A stretch of DNA of 7,349 bases from NCBI GenBank assembly GCA_018609925.1, contig JAHEOG010000121.1, forward strand, positions 1-7,349. Reading direction: 5' to 3'. The stretch comes from Gammaproteobacteria bacterium. Lineage in GTDB: Bacteria; Pseudomonadota; Gammaproteobacteria; Thiohalorhabdales; Thiohalorhabdaceae. This document shows, piece after piece, positions 1-4,492 of this stretch (position 1 is the stretch's first letter; the number at the start of each line of letters is the position of its first letter). The translations under genes were made by a program, and so were the position numbers. The notes beneath the pieces are model-generated. The model did not search any database, was not told the DNA's origin, and saw only the letters and a program-made list of their open reading frames with translations.

Positions 1-403
1 CCTCCGTCAGGACGAAGGGGAAGATCCCGCCGATGGCCAGGATGGCGATCGGGGTCATGGTGTAGGCGGTGGCCAGGGCGGGAGGCGGGGACTCCAGCAG
101 CCCCAGAGGGAACAGGAAGAATCCGGCCAGGAAGAGGAGGAACACCACCAGGGCCCCGGTCAGGGCGTGGAACCGGGTTTGGGGCGAGCGGCTAATGGCC
201 AGGGCGCCGAAGAACAGGGCCGCAGCGATGCCCAGGCGGAAGGCCACCAGCAGGGGATAGTCCGCGGTCTTGCCGAGCAGGAGCTCGTTGGGCAGTAGCC
301 CCAGGGTCAGGGCCCCGCCCATGAGGGCCATGAGCCGGGTCCGGTAGCGGATGTGGGCCATCCGTGGGGCCGCGAAGTCAACGGCGTAGGACCCGTTGGC
401 CAT
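1..403 (-). CDS. N-terminal part of an integral membrane protein (gene continues past the left edge)
   Basis: An open frame on the minus strand starts with ATG at 403-401 and runs without a stop to the window edge, about 134 codons. The start is supported by a Shine-Dalgarno AGGAGT seven bases upstream. The first 24 residues are polar and basic (HIRYRTRL just before the first helix). Four hydrophobic segments follow at about residues 24-40, 51-70, 79-100 and 108-131, with an Arg in the second (VAFRLGIAAALFF). A short basic tail followed by paired helices, the second carrying an Arg, resembles the membrane sensor regions placed before GGDEF or nucleotide-cyclase domains, but no output domain is visible. 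This is therefore only a possible relationship. The function is unknown, and the existence of a membrane protein gene here is well supported by the hydrophobicity pattern and ribosome binding site. Confidence 0.72.
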   Translation of the reverse strand, partial: MANGSYAVDFAAPRMAHIRYRTRLMALMGGALTLGLLPNELLLGKTADYPLLVAFRLGIAAALFFGALAISRSPQTRFHALTGALVVFLLFLAGFFLFPLGLLESPPPALATAYTMTPIAILAIGGIFPFVLTE

Positions 404-410
404 GCAGGTT

Positions 411-416
411 ACTCCT
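411..416 (-). promoter_or_regulatory. Ribosome binding site of the left-edge membrane protein gene
   Basis: Read on the minus strand, AGGAGT lies seven bases before the ATG at 403. It matches the anti-Shine-Dalgarno sequence well and fixes the start of a gene whose body is cut by the window edge. Confidence 0.65.
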
Positions 417-684
417 GAAGCGGGTTCCCGTAGGGTTGTCCGTCCAAGTACCCCCGGGGGAGGTCCACGCCAAGGGCGCGGGAGAGCACACCTCAGGGTG
501 GCTTGTGGACAGCAGATTGATCGGTTAGCCCGGGTGCGGGAAGGATACTGCCCCTCGCCCCCCCGGGATTGGTCGGTGCCGAACGGGGGCCTGCGACCGA
601 AATTCCGGCACCCGAAGACGATTGTAGGATAAGAGGCCATGCTGGGTTTGGGAAGCGCTGGCGGAAGGATCCCGATCGTATGGC
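417..684. other. Divergent intergenic spacer
   Basis: This spacer separates the minus-strand membrane protein from the plus-strand DUF429 gene and should carry both promoters. I found no convincing -35/-10 pair in either direction. The best candidate toward the right is a TAGGAT hexamer at 625-630 without a good -35. No gene, RNA or long repeat is evident. The open frames that cross it on both strands are arginine- and proline-rich products of high-GC sequence and look non-coding. Confidence 0.4.
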
Positions 685-692
685 AGAGGAGG
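685..692 (+). promoter_or_regulatory. Ribosome binding site favouring a TTG start for the DUF429 gene
   Basis: AGAGGAGG stands five bases before the TTG at 698. This is the best Shine-Dalgarno match near either candidate start. The alternative ATG at 680 has only a weaker GGAAGGA about ten bases upstream. Confidence 0.55.
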
Positions 693-697
693 CTAAC

Positions 698-1402
698 TTG
701 ACGGTGGTGGCTGGACTCGATGGCTGTCCCGGTGGCTGGCTCTGTGTCTGGGGGGATCCGGGAAAGGGGGCGCTAGCCGCCACGGTGCTACCCAGCCTGG
801 AAGGCCTTGGCGCTATCGCACCCTCACCGGAGCGGGTGGCAGTGGACATCCCCATTGGCTTGCCGGAGGCCGGGCCGCGGGAATGCGACCGCCGTGCCAG
901 GACGCTGCTAGGGCGAACCCGGGCCAGCTCGGTATTCCCGGTCCCGCTGAGGGCCATGCTGGCGGCCGATAGCTACGAGGCCGCCTGCGCTTTGGGCGAG
1001 AACACCGACGGCCGGCGCCTGCCACGCCAGAGCTGGCACCTCCTGCCGCGGATCCGGGAGATGGACGCCTTCCTCCGGGCCGACCCGTCCCGGGTCCATT
1101 GGATCCAGGAGGTTCATCCGGAGGTGAGCTTTCGGGCCTGGAACGATGGGGTGCCAATGTGCCACGGCAAGAAGTCGGAGCTCGGGCAGCTGGAGCGGGC
1201 CGCTCTCATCGATGCCCATTGGGGGGCTCCCTGGCGGGAGGCGGGGCAGGGCCCGGGCTCAGGGCAGGCCGATTGCGACGATCGCCTGGATGCCCTGGCG
1301 GTCCTGTGGAGTGCGCAGCGGCTGGTCCAAAACCGTGCCGAGTGGTTGCCGGAAGAGCCCCCCGCCGATGCCGCAGGGCTGCCCATGGCCATCGCCTATT
1401 GA
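698..1402 (+). CDS. DUF429 family protein, predicted RNase H-like nuclease
   Basis: The product is 234 residues from the TTG at 698, or 240 from the in-frame ATG at 680. I prefer TTG because it follows a consensus ribosome binding site and places GLDGCPGGW only five residues from the N-terminus, as is usual in this family. Family signatures appear in order: GLDGCPGGW near the start; VAVDIPIGLP around residue 50; CDRRARTLLGRTRASSVFPVPLRA, written here as CDRRAR followed by the SSVFPVPLR block; an EVHPEVSFRAW segment in the middle; KKSELGQLERA; and a C-terminal DDRLDALAVLW helix. The conserved acidic residues in these blocks fit the RNase H-type fold predicted for DUF429. No member with a settled physiological role is known to me, so nuclease activity is a family-level prediction. 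The gene converges on the small lipoprotein gene with about 30 bases between the stops. Confidence 0.88.
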   Translation: MTVVAGLDGCPGGWLCVWGDPGKGALAATVLPSLEGLGAIAPSPERVAVDIPIGLPEAGPRECDRRARTLLGRTRASSVFPVPLRAMLAADSYEAACALGENTDGRRLPRQSWHLLPRIREMDAFLRADPSRVHWIQEVHPEVSFRAWNDGVPMCHGKKSELGQLERAALIDAHWGAPWREAGQGPGSGQADCDDRLDALAVLWSAQRLVQNRAEWLPEEPPADAAGLPMAIAY

Positions 1403-1423
1403 TCCGGCTGGGGGCCCGATACC

Positions 1424-1462
1424 CCCCAACCGCCTAGTAGGAGGCGGGGACCCCGGTTGGGG
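1424..1462. repeat. Nested inverted repeat between convergent genes
   Basis: The outer arms CCCCAACCG (1424-1432) and CGGTTGGGG (1454-1462) are perfectly complementary. An inner hairpin CCGCCT (1430-1435) with AGGCGG (1442-1447) competes for part of the same sequence. It lies 22 bases beyond the DUF429 stop and overlaps the last codons and the stop of the minus-strand lipoprotein gene. It could slow or end transcription from either side, but there is no T-run on either strand, so a standard intrinsic terminator is not supported. Confidence 0.5.
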
Positions 1463-1553
1463 CGGAGCGATAGCCCGGATCGGGGGATCCGTCGTCGGGC
1501 GGCCCGCAGCCGGCCACTAGGATCAGGGCAAGGACCGTCAGGCACCGCTTCAT
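1434..1553 (-). CDS. Small lipoprotein, 39 residues
   Basis: On the minus strand an ATG at 1553 opens a 39-residue frame ending in TAG at 1434-1436. The N-terminus is a compact type II signal peptide: MKR, a hydrophobic core LTVLALILV, then the lipobox VAGC with the lipidated Cys at position 16. The mature peptide is only about 24 residues, rich in Gly, Pro, Asp and Ser (GPPDDGSPDPGY near its start), and would be an acylated, probably unstructured tail. A modest AGGGG motif lies about seven bases upstream of the start. Tiny lipopeptides of this type are common in proteobacteria, but I do not recognise a named family. The gene stands alone between DUF429 (convergent) and the amidotransferase remnant (divergent). 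The lipobox makes a chance open frame unlikely. Confidence 0.68.
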   Translation of the reverse strand: MKRCLTVLALILVAGCGPPDDGSPDPGYRSAPTGVPASY

Positions 1554-1568
1554 CGCCGACCCCTGAGA

Positions 1569-2255
1569 TTGGTGTTACCCGCAGCATCGCCCTTTCGGGC
1601 TCGGTGGGTCAAACCCACGGGGAGCCCTCGCCCCCGCCGGGAGGCCCCGACTGCGGATCTGGATCGCGAGCTGGAGCCGCTCGCGCCCGATCTGGTGGTG
1701 GTCCTGGGTGGGCCCATCGCTACCGATCAGGACGAAGCCTATCCCTTCCTGGCGGGGGAGGCCGCCCTTCTAGGGTAGCGCATGGAGGCGGGACGGCCCA
1801 CCCTCGGTCTTTGCCTGGGCGCCCAGCTCATGGCCCGCGCCTTGGGGGCTCCCATCTAGCGGGATGCAGTGAAGGAGCTGGGCTGGCCGCCGATCACCCT
1901 GACGGAGGCGGGACAGGAGTCCTGCCTGCGCCATGTCACCGGCGAGGACACCGCCGTCCTGCACTGGCACGGTGACACCTTCGAACTCCCGGAGGCGACG
2001 ACCCACCTGGCGGCCACCCCGGCCTGTCCGAACCAGGCTTTCCTTTGGGGCTCCACCGCCCTCGTCCTCCAGTTCCACATCGAAGTCACCGCCCCCGGCC
2101 TGGAAGCGTGGTGGGTGGGCAATGCCCGGGACATTGCGGCTACCGCCGAGGTGATGGTACCCGGGCTGCGCGCCCACAGCGCCCACTGGGCCCCCAGGCT
2201 CCGGGAACGAGCGCAGGCCGCCTTTACCGAATGGCTTGCCGGGGTGGGCCTGTGA
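1569..2255 (+). pseudogene. Decayed class-I glutamine amidotransferase (GMP synthase-like) with two amber codons
   Basis: One reading frame carries a recognisable stand-alone glutamine amidotransferase, of the type that releases ammonia from glutamine, with the usual blocks in order. These are PDLVVVLGGPI with DEAYPFL; LGLCLGAQLMARALGA with the nucleophilic Cys; VKELGW; WHGDTFELP; SPACPNQAF-like ACPNQAFLWG; and LQFHIEVT with the His-Glu pair. The catalytic triad is intact, yet the frame is broken by TAG at 1776-1778 and TAG at 1857-1859. The second falls where relatives usually have an aromatic residue before the VKE-GW block, so a single base change from a Tyr codon is plausible. The N-terminal 30 residues or so (1569-1640) do not match the family. 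A fragment resembling its QH-PF start appears in the next frame, which suggests a frameshift as well. No ribosome binding site or clear start is seen. Amber also ends apparently normal genes here (at 1434, 4451 and 6289), so routine readthrough is unlikely. Confidence 0.82.
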
Positions 2256-2439
2256 AGGGCGAGCCGGAAGGCTTGTAGCCCTCAGCGGCTGGCTAGGCCG
2301 AATCAGGGCCGGCTCTGTGATCTCCGGGTCCAACTGCCAAGGGCTACCCGGCCCGGGGCCCTCTCGATCCGTCGGCCCGGCCGGGGCCCGATCCGGGAAA
2401 CCGGGCTAGGGAAGGGCGGAGGGGATTTTTCGGTGGGCG
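2256..2439. other. GC-rich intergenic stretch with repeated GGCC/GGGCCC motifs
   Basis: No gene is seen between the amidotransferase remnant and the pqqA terminator. GGCCCGGGGCCC at 2350-2361 and GGCCGGGGCCC at 2379-2389 can pair through their self-complementary GGGCCC cores. The second is an exact direct copy of the left arm of the pqqA terminator at 2447-2457. No pqqB remnant was recognised on the minus strand. Confidence 0.4.
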
Positions 2440-2472
2440 AAAAAAAGGCCGGGGCCCTCGCGGGCCCCGGCC
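2440..2472 (-). terminator. Intrinsic terminator of pqqA
   Basis: A perfect 11-bp GC stem pairs 2447-2457 with 2462-2472 around a 4-base loop. On the minus strand it is followed by seven T (A-run 2440-2446 on the given strand). It lies 22 bases beyond the pqqA stop, oriented to end the pqqA transcript. On the plus strand it lacks a T-run, so it should act in one direction. Confidence 0.9.
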
Positions 2473-2494
2473 GGATCCCTGGATCGGGATCGGT

Positions 2495-2569
2495 TTAGCG
2501 AGCGGCCACGTACATGGTCACTTCGAAACCGAGCCGGCGATCAGCGAAAGTGGGCTTGTTCCAGCGCAT
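2495..2569 (-). CDS. pqqA: PqqA, precursor peptide of the cofactor pyrroloquinoline quinone
   Basis: This 24-codon gene is too short for most gene finders. The product starts MRWNKPTF and ends with the hallmark E-V-T-M-Y segment, then VAAR. Glu16 and Tyr20 are in the E-x3-Y arrangement whose side chains become the PQQ skeleton. In known systems the radical SAM enzyme PqqE, with the chaperone PqqD, joins the Glu and Tyr carbons. Proteases then excise the pair, and PqqB and PqqC complete the cofactor for periplasmic quinoprotein dehydrogenases. The length and the basic-aromatic start match the short PqqA peptides of gammaproteobacteria. A perfect AGGAGG lies seven bases upstream. A strong terminator follows 22 bases after the stop and no other pqq gene is in the window, so pqqA appears monocistronic and pqqBCDE must be elsewhere if present. 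The upstream promoter looks sigma-54-dependent. Confidence 0.95.
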   Translation of the reverse strand: MRWNKPTFADRRLGFEVTMYVAAR

Positions 2570-2576
2570 GGTACAT

Positions 2577-2582
2577 CCTCCT
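2577..2582 (-). promoter_or_regulatory. Consensus ribosome binding site of pqqA
   Basis: On the minus strand AGGAGG (within AAGAGGAGGAT) stands seven bases before the pqqA ATG. A perfect site fits the large amounts of a peptide that is consumed one molecule per cofactor. Confidence 0.85.
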
Positions 2583-2589
2583 CTTGGGT

Positions 2590-2645
2590 TCGGTCCGGGT
2601 CTGCTTCTCTCGATCGGTAGTTCGGGATCGGAAAAGGGGGACCGA
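2590..2645 (-). other. Possible stem-loop in the pqqA 5' leader
   Basis: GGACCGA at 2639-2645 and TCGGTCC at 2590-2596 (given strand) are perfectly complementary. They would close a loop of about 42 bases in the leader of a transcript starting near 2650. Inside are two GATCGG copies (2613-2618 and 2626-2631). The outer stem leaves the ribosome binding site free. This could be an RNA-stabilising or regulatory fold, or chance in GC-rich DNA. Confidence 0.3.
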
Positions 2646-2660
2646 TGTTTATCCTACTAC

Positions 2661-2676
2661 TGCATACCCCGTGCCA
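2661..2676 (-). promoter_or_regulatory. Sigma-54 (RpoN) promoter of pqqA
   Basis: On the minus strand the sequence is TGGCACG, four bases, then ATGCA. This matches the sigma-54 consensus TGGCACG-N4-TTGCW except for one base, and keeps the invariant GG and GC exactly ten bases apart. Transcription would begin near 2650, giving a leader of about 80 bases before pqqA. No competing sigma-70 pair was found in the same place. Sigma-54 promoters need an enhancer-binding activator and ATP hydrolysis, and possible upstream sites are listed separately. Confidence 0.78.
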
Positions 2677-2679
2677 AAA

Positions 2680-2730
2680 TGCTCCATTTCGGAAAAATTA
2701 TTCAAATTCATCTAGCTATGTTTTTGCCGG
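2680..2730. other. AT-rich island upstream of the pqqA promoter
   Basis: The stretch containing AAAAATTATTCAAATT and TATGTTTTT is strikingly A/T-rich for this window. It lies directly upstream of the sigma-54 site. Such DNA could bend or bind a factor such as IHF between promoter and enhancer, but I found no good IHF consensus. It may also belong to the promoter of the lipoprotein gene on the other strand, for which I see no clear -35/-10 pair. Confidence 0.4.
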
Positions 2731-2731
2731 C

Positions 2732-2760
2732 GCTCCGGATGGGCTCCCCTTTCCCGGAGC
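2732..2760. repeat. Dyad GCTCCGG-N15-CCGGAGC, candidate activator site
   Basis: The perfect 7-bp arms at 2732-2738 and 2754-2760 centre about 96 bases upstream of the predicted pqqA transcription start. That is within the usual distance for enhancer-binding proteins that work with sigma-54. The role is inferred from position and symmetry only. Confidence 0.35.
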
Positions 2761-2773
2761 CTCTGGCTAATTT

Positions 2774-2808
2774 CAACCACCGGTGGCGATCAGCAACCAC
2801 CACCGGGT
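2774..2808. repeat. Tandem CAACCACC repeats with a CCACCGGTGG palindrome
   Basis: CAACCACC occurs at 2774-2781 and again at 2794-2801, exactly 20 bases apart and so on nearly the same face of the helix. The first copy runs into the perfect palindrome CCACCGGTGG (2777-2786), and the second into ACCACCGGGT. They lie about 125-155 bases upstream of the predicted pqqA start and about 150-185 bases before the lipoprotein start on the other strand. They could serve either gene. Confidence 0.4.
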
Positions 2809-2945
2809 ATGGGTAGCGGTTCCCGGACCTTTGGGGGCAGCCCCGGGCCGAGGGCGCGAATCCAGCGGAGGAGTCCAGGGGTATGTCCCATTGGCCTCAG
2901 TAGGGTTGCTTCAGCTGCTCAACCGAATGGGATTGCCGGACGTCC
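2809..2945. other. Rest of the pqqA-lipoprotein divergent spacer
   Basis: No convincing sigma-70 promoter for the rightward lipoprotein gene could be read. The best pair, TTGCTT near 2908 with TGGGAT 16 bases on, is weak. A six-codon frame (2883-2903, encoding MSHWPQ) follows a GGAGGAG but has no further support. Nothing else is evident here. Confidence 0.3.
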
Positions 2946-2953
2946 GGGGAGGT
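2946..2953 (+). promoter_or_regulatory. Ribosome binding site fixing the lipoprotein start at 2960
   Basis: GGGGAGGT lies six bases before the ATG at 2960. It favours this start over the longer open frame that reaches back to 2783, whose extra residues look non-coding. Confidence 0.65.
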
Positions 2954-2959
2954 TTTTCG

Positions 2960-3355
2960 ATGGTGGAGACCTTGGCTGGGCTGAATGCGAGAAATCCCCT
3001 TGCCTGGCGATACGCCAGGACCCTCGCACTCGCCGTGATGGGGTTCCTATTGGCTGGGTGCGCTCAGGGGCCCTACGGGGCTGCCCCCGACGGGGGCCAG
3101 GGATCGGCGGCCTCCATCGAGCTCCTCAAAGAGCGACCCGTCGACCGGGATTTCGAGGAGCTTGACCGGCTCCAGTTTACCGGCGCCCGGGAGGAGGGGA
3201 TACTCTACCTGAAGCGCCGTAGCCGAAGCCTCGGTGGGGATGCCGTGGTCCTGACGGAGGTGACCGATCAGGGGGTAGATCACTACTGGGAGGGCTGGAC
3301 CGCTCATACCGTCCCCATCAAGCGCCTCCGGGGGGTGGCCATCCGGTATCTGTGA
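2960..3355 (+). CDS. Small lipoprotein with a compact C-terminal domain
   Basis: The product is 131 residues from the ATG at 2960. The N-terminus is a long type II signal peptide: a polar stretch with RNPLAWRYAR, a hydrophobic core TLALAVMGF, and the lipobox LAGC with Cys34. After a Gly/Pro-rich spacer comes a domain of about 80 residues. It starts with ERPVDRDFEELDRLQF, continues with a helix LKRRSRSLGGDAVVLTEV, and ends in WTAHTVPIKRLRGVAIRYL, here split as WTAHTVPIKRLRG plus VAIRYL. The order (a strand opening 'RP-R-FEEL', a helix of mixed charge, then 'GGDAVV' and a strand) resembles the short envelope lipoprotein domains of the RcsF/YbjQ-like type, in which a 'GADA-V' motif follows the helix. 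The match is by pattern only and the function is unknown. The gene is divergent from pqqA and upstream of the PDZ lipoprotein, which has its own promoter. Confidence 0.78.
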   Translation: MVETLAGLNARNPLAWRYARTLALAVMGFLLAGCAQGPYGAAPDGGQGSAASIELLKERPVDRDFEELDRLQFTGAREEGILYLKRRSRSLGGDAVVLTEVTDQGVDHYWEGWTAHTVPIKRLRGVAIRYL

Positions 3356-3456
3356 CCGCTCGGGGAAGGGGGGGTCGCTCCGTTTCGGCCTCAACGTGCC
3401 CCCAGGTCCGGGCATTTCTCCCGCCTGGAGTTATCCGCTGGCTTCCGAGACCTCCT

Positions 3457-3489
3457 AGCCGGCCCGCGAAGGGCTGTATAGGCTTTTTT
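3457..3489 (+). terminator. Possible weak terminator after the lipoprotein gene
   Basis: AGCC (3457-3460) can pair with GGCT (3481-3484) around an inner GCCC-GCGAA-GGGC hairpin, and a six-T run follows (3484-3489). The stem has an uneven internal loop and sits about 100 bases beyond the stop at 3355, so the call is tentative. The T-run also overlaps the -35 element of the next promoter. Confidence 0.3.
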
Positions 3490-3516
3490 GACGGCCCTGG
3501 CAGGGCCTCTTATGCT
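3488..3516 (+). promoter_or_regulatory. Sigma-70-type promoter of the PDZ lipoprotein-exporter operon
   Basis: TTGACG (3488-3493) and TATGCT (3511-3516) are separated by exactly 17 bases and match the consensus at five and four of six positions. Transcription would start near 3523, about 56 bases before the ATG at 3579. The spacer contains the perfect palindrome GGCCCTG-G-CAGGGCC (3493-3507), well placed to be a repressor operator between the two promoter elements. Confidence 0.6.
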
Positions 3517-3578
3517 TGGTCTCCTTCGGGCCCACGGGGCGCCTCTGGGGAGCGCGCCCCAATCGATTCGGGGGACCT

Positions 3579-4451
3579 ATGCCTCGTGCGCAAAGCGGCT
3601 GGATGGTGGCTGGAATGACGGCGGTTTTGGCCCTGGGACTCGCCGGCTGCGGCAACCTCGGGGTCGGCGAGGAGGGTCGCTCGGTGGTCGGGACCGGATC
3701 CTCGTTCACGGTGGAGAAGCACGACTACGACACGGTCTGGGAGGTAACCAGGGACGTCATCCAGCGCAGCGGGCTGGATGTGACCGCCTCCGATCGGTCC
3801 GAGGGCCGGATGCGCGGTGTCGACGGCGACACGGACATCCGCATCCGGATTCGTCCCCCCGAATCCGGCTACAAGGAATACAAGGTGGCGGTCACCAACA
3901 ACCAGGGAGCTGCGGCCCGGGTCGAGAGCCAGCCCTGGGAGCCCAAGCTCATCTCCCGCATCAAGGCCGACCTCGATAAGAGGACCCCGGTGGCCCAGAA
4001 GCGCCCCGAGCGCCGGCGCCAGCCAGAACCCCGGCCGAAGTCCGAGACCGCTTCGCAGCAGCGGCAACCGGAAAGGGCGGAAGGGACTGCTCCCCCTGAG
4101 CCGGACGCTGCCGGGTCCGCCTCGGAATCCGCCCAGCCCGCTCCCGCCCCGGTCGATCCGGAGGATGTCGCGGTGGCCTTCGGTATGCGCCTGGCGCCGG
4201 TGTCCCAGGGCATTCGCCGGAGCCGGGGCGTTCCCAGCGAGCAGGGGGTCCTTGTCCAGGGCCTCAAGGCCGGTCCGGCCCGGAGCGCGGGTCTCCAGCC
4301 CGGGGACGTCATCCTGGAGCTGGGGGGTACGAGCGTGAGCAGCCCCGAAGGGGCCAAGGAGGTCCTGGCCCGGACCGATTCCGGGACCCCTATCCGCACC
4401 CTGATCCAGCGCGAGGAGTGGACGCTGCTGCTGACCATGGAGGCGCCGTAG
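3579..4451 (+). CDS. PDZ-domain lipoprotein
   Basis: The product is 290 residues from the ATG at 3579. The signal peptide has MPRAQSGWM, then a hydrophobic core and the lipobox LAGC, making Cys24 the lipidated residue. Residues about 38-127 form a first domain (FTVEKHDYDTVWEVTRDVI, then DVTASDRSEGRMRG, IRIRIRP and YKEYKVAVTN). This alternation of an amphipathic helix and strands is common in small envelope lipoproteins. Residues about 128-205 are a Pro/Glu/Arg/Gln/Ala-rich, probably extended linker. Residues about 208-288 are a PDZ domain with GLQPGDVILELGG at 238, the carboxylate-loop and strand pattern seen in DegP/HtrA-type PDZ domains, but there is no protease domain. It is probably a periplasmic scaffold or substrate-binding lipoprotein tethered to a membrane. 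A weak GGGGGA precedes the start. The longer frame back to 3516 would begin inside the promoter, so I reject it. The exporter gene follows 41 bases downstream, probably in the same transcript. Confidence 0.85.
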   Translation: MPRAQSGWMVAGMTAVLALGLAGCGNLGVGEEGRSVVGTGSSFTVEKHDYDTVWEVTRDVIQRSGLDVTASDRSEGRMRGVDGDTDIRIRIRPPESGYKEYKVAVTNNQGAAARVESQPWEPKLISRIKADLDKRTPVAQKRPERRRQPEPRPKSETASQQRQPERAEGTAPPEPDAAGSASESAQPAPAPVDPEDVAVAFGMRLAPVSQGIRRSRGVPSEQGVLVQGLKAGPARSAGLQPGDVILELGGTSVSSPEGAKEVLARTDSGTPIRTLIQREEWTLLLTMEAP

Positions 4452-4492
4452 GCTAGGGCCGTTTCCGGACGAACCCTTGCCGGCGGTCCGCC

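Noticed and set aside
493..957. 154-codon minus-strand open frame upstream of and over the DUF429 gene
   Set aside because: Its composition is Ser/Pro/Arg-rich and it is antisense to well-supported DUF429 motifs.
1776..1859. Programmed amber readthrough (suppression or an unusual amino acid) in the amidotransferase
   Set aside because: TAG ends other intact genes in this window, the N-terminus is also broken, and no recoding element was seen.
1770..2333. 187-codon minus-strand open frame over the amidotransferase remnant
   Set aside because: It has no recognisable domain, and the opposite strand carries clear amidotransferase motifs. It is an antisense shadow.
2883..2903. Six-codon frame (MSHWPQ) behind GGAGGAG, as a possible leader peptide
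   Set aside because: The Shine-Dalgarno spacing is fair, but there is no run of regulatory codons and no attenuator hairpin with a T-run before the lipoprotein gene. Chance is more likely.
3352..3618. 88-codon plus-strand open frame between the two lipoprotein genes
   Set aside because: It spans the promoter and the start of the PDZ lipoprotein in another frame, lacks a ribosome binding site and has no coherent protein pattern.
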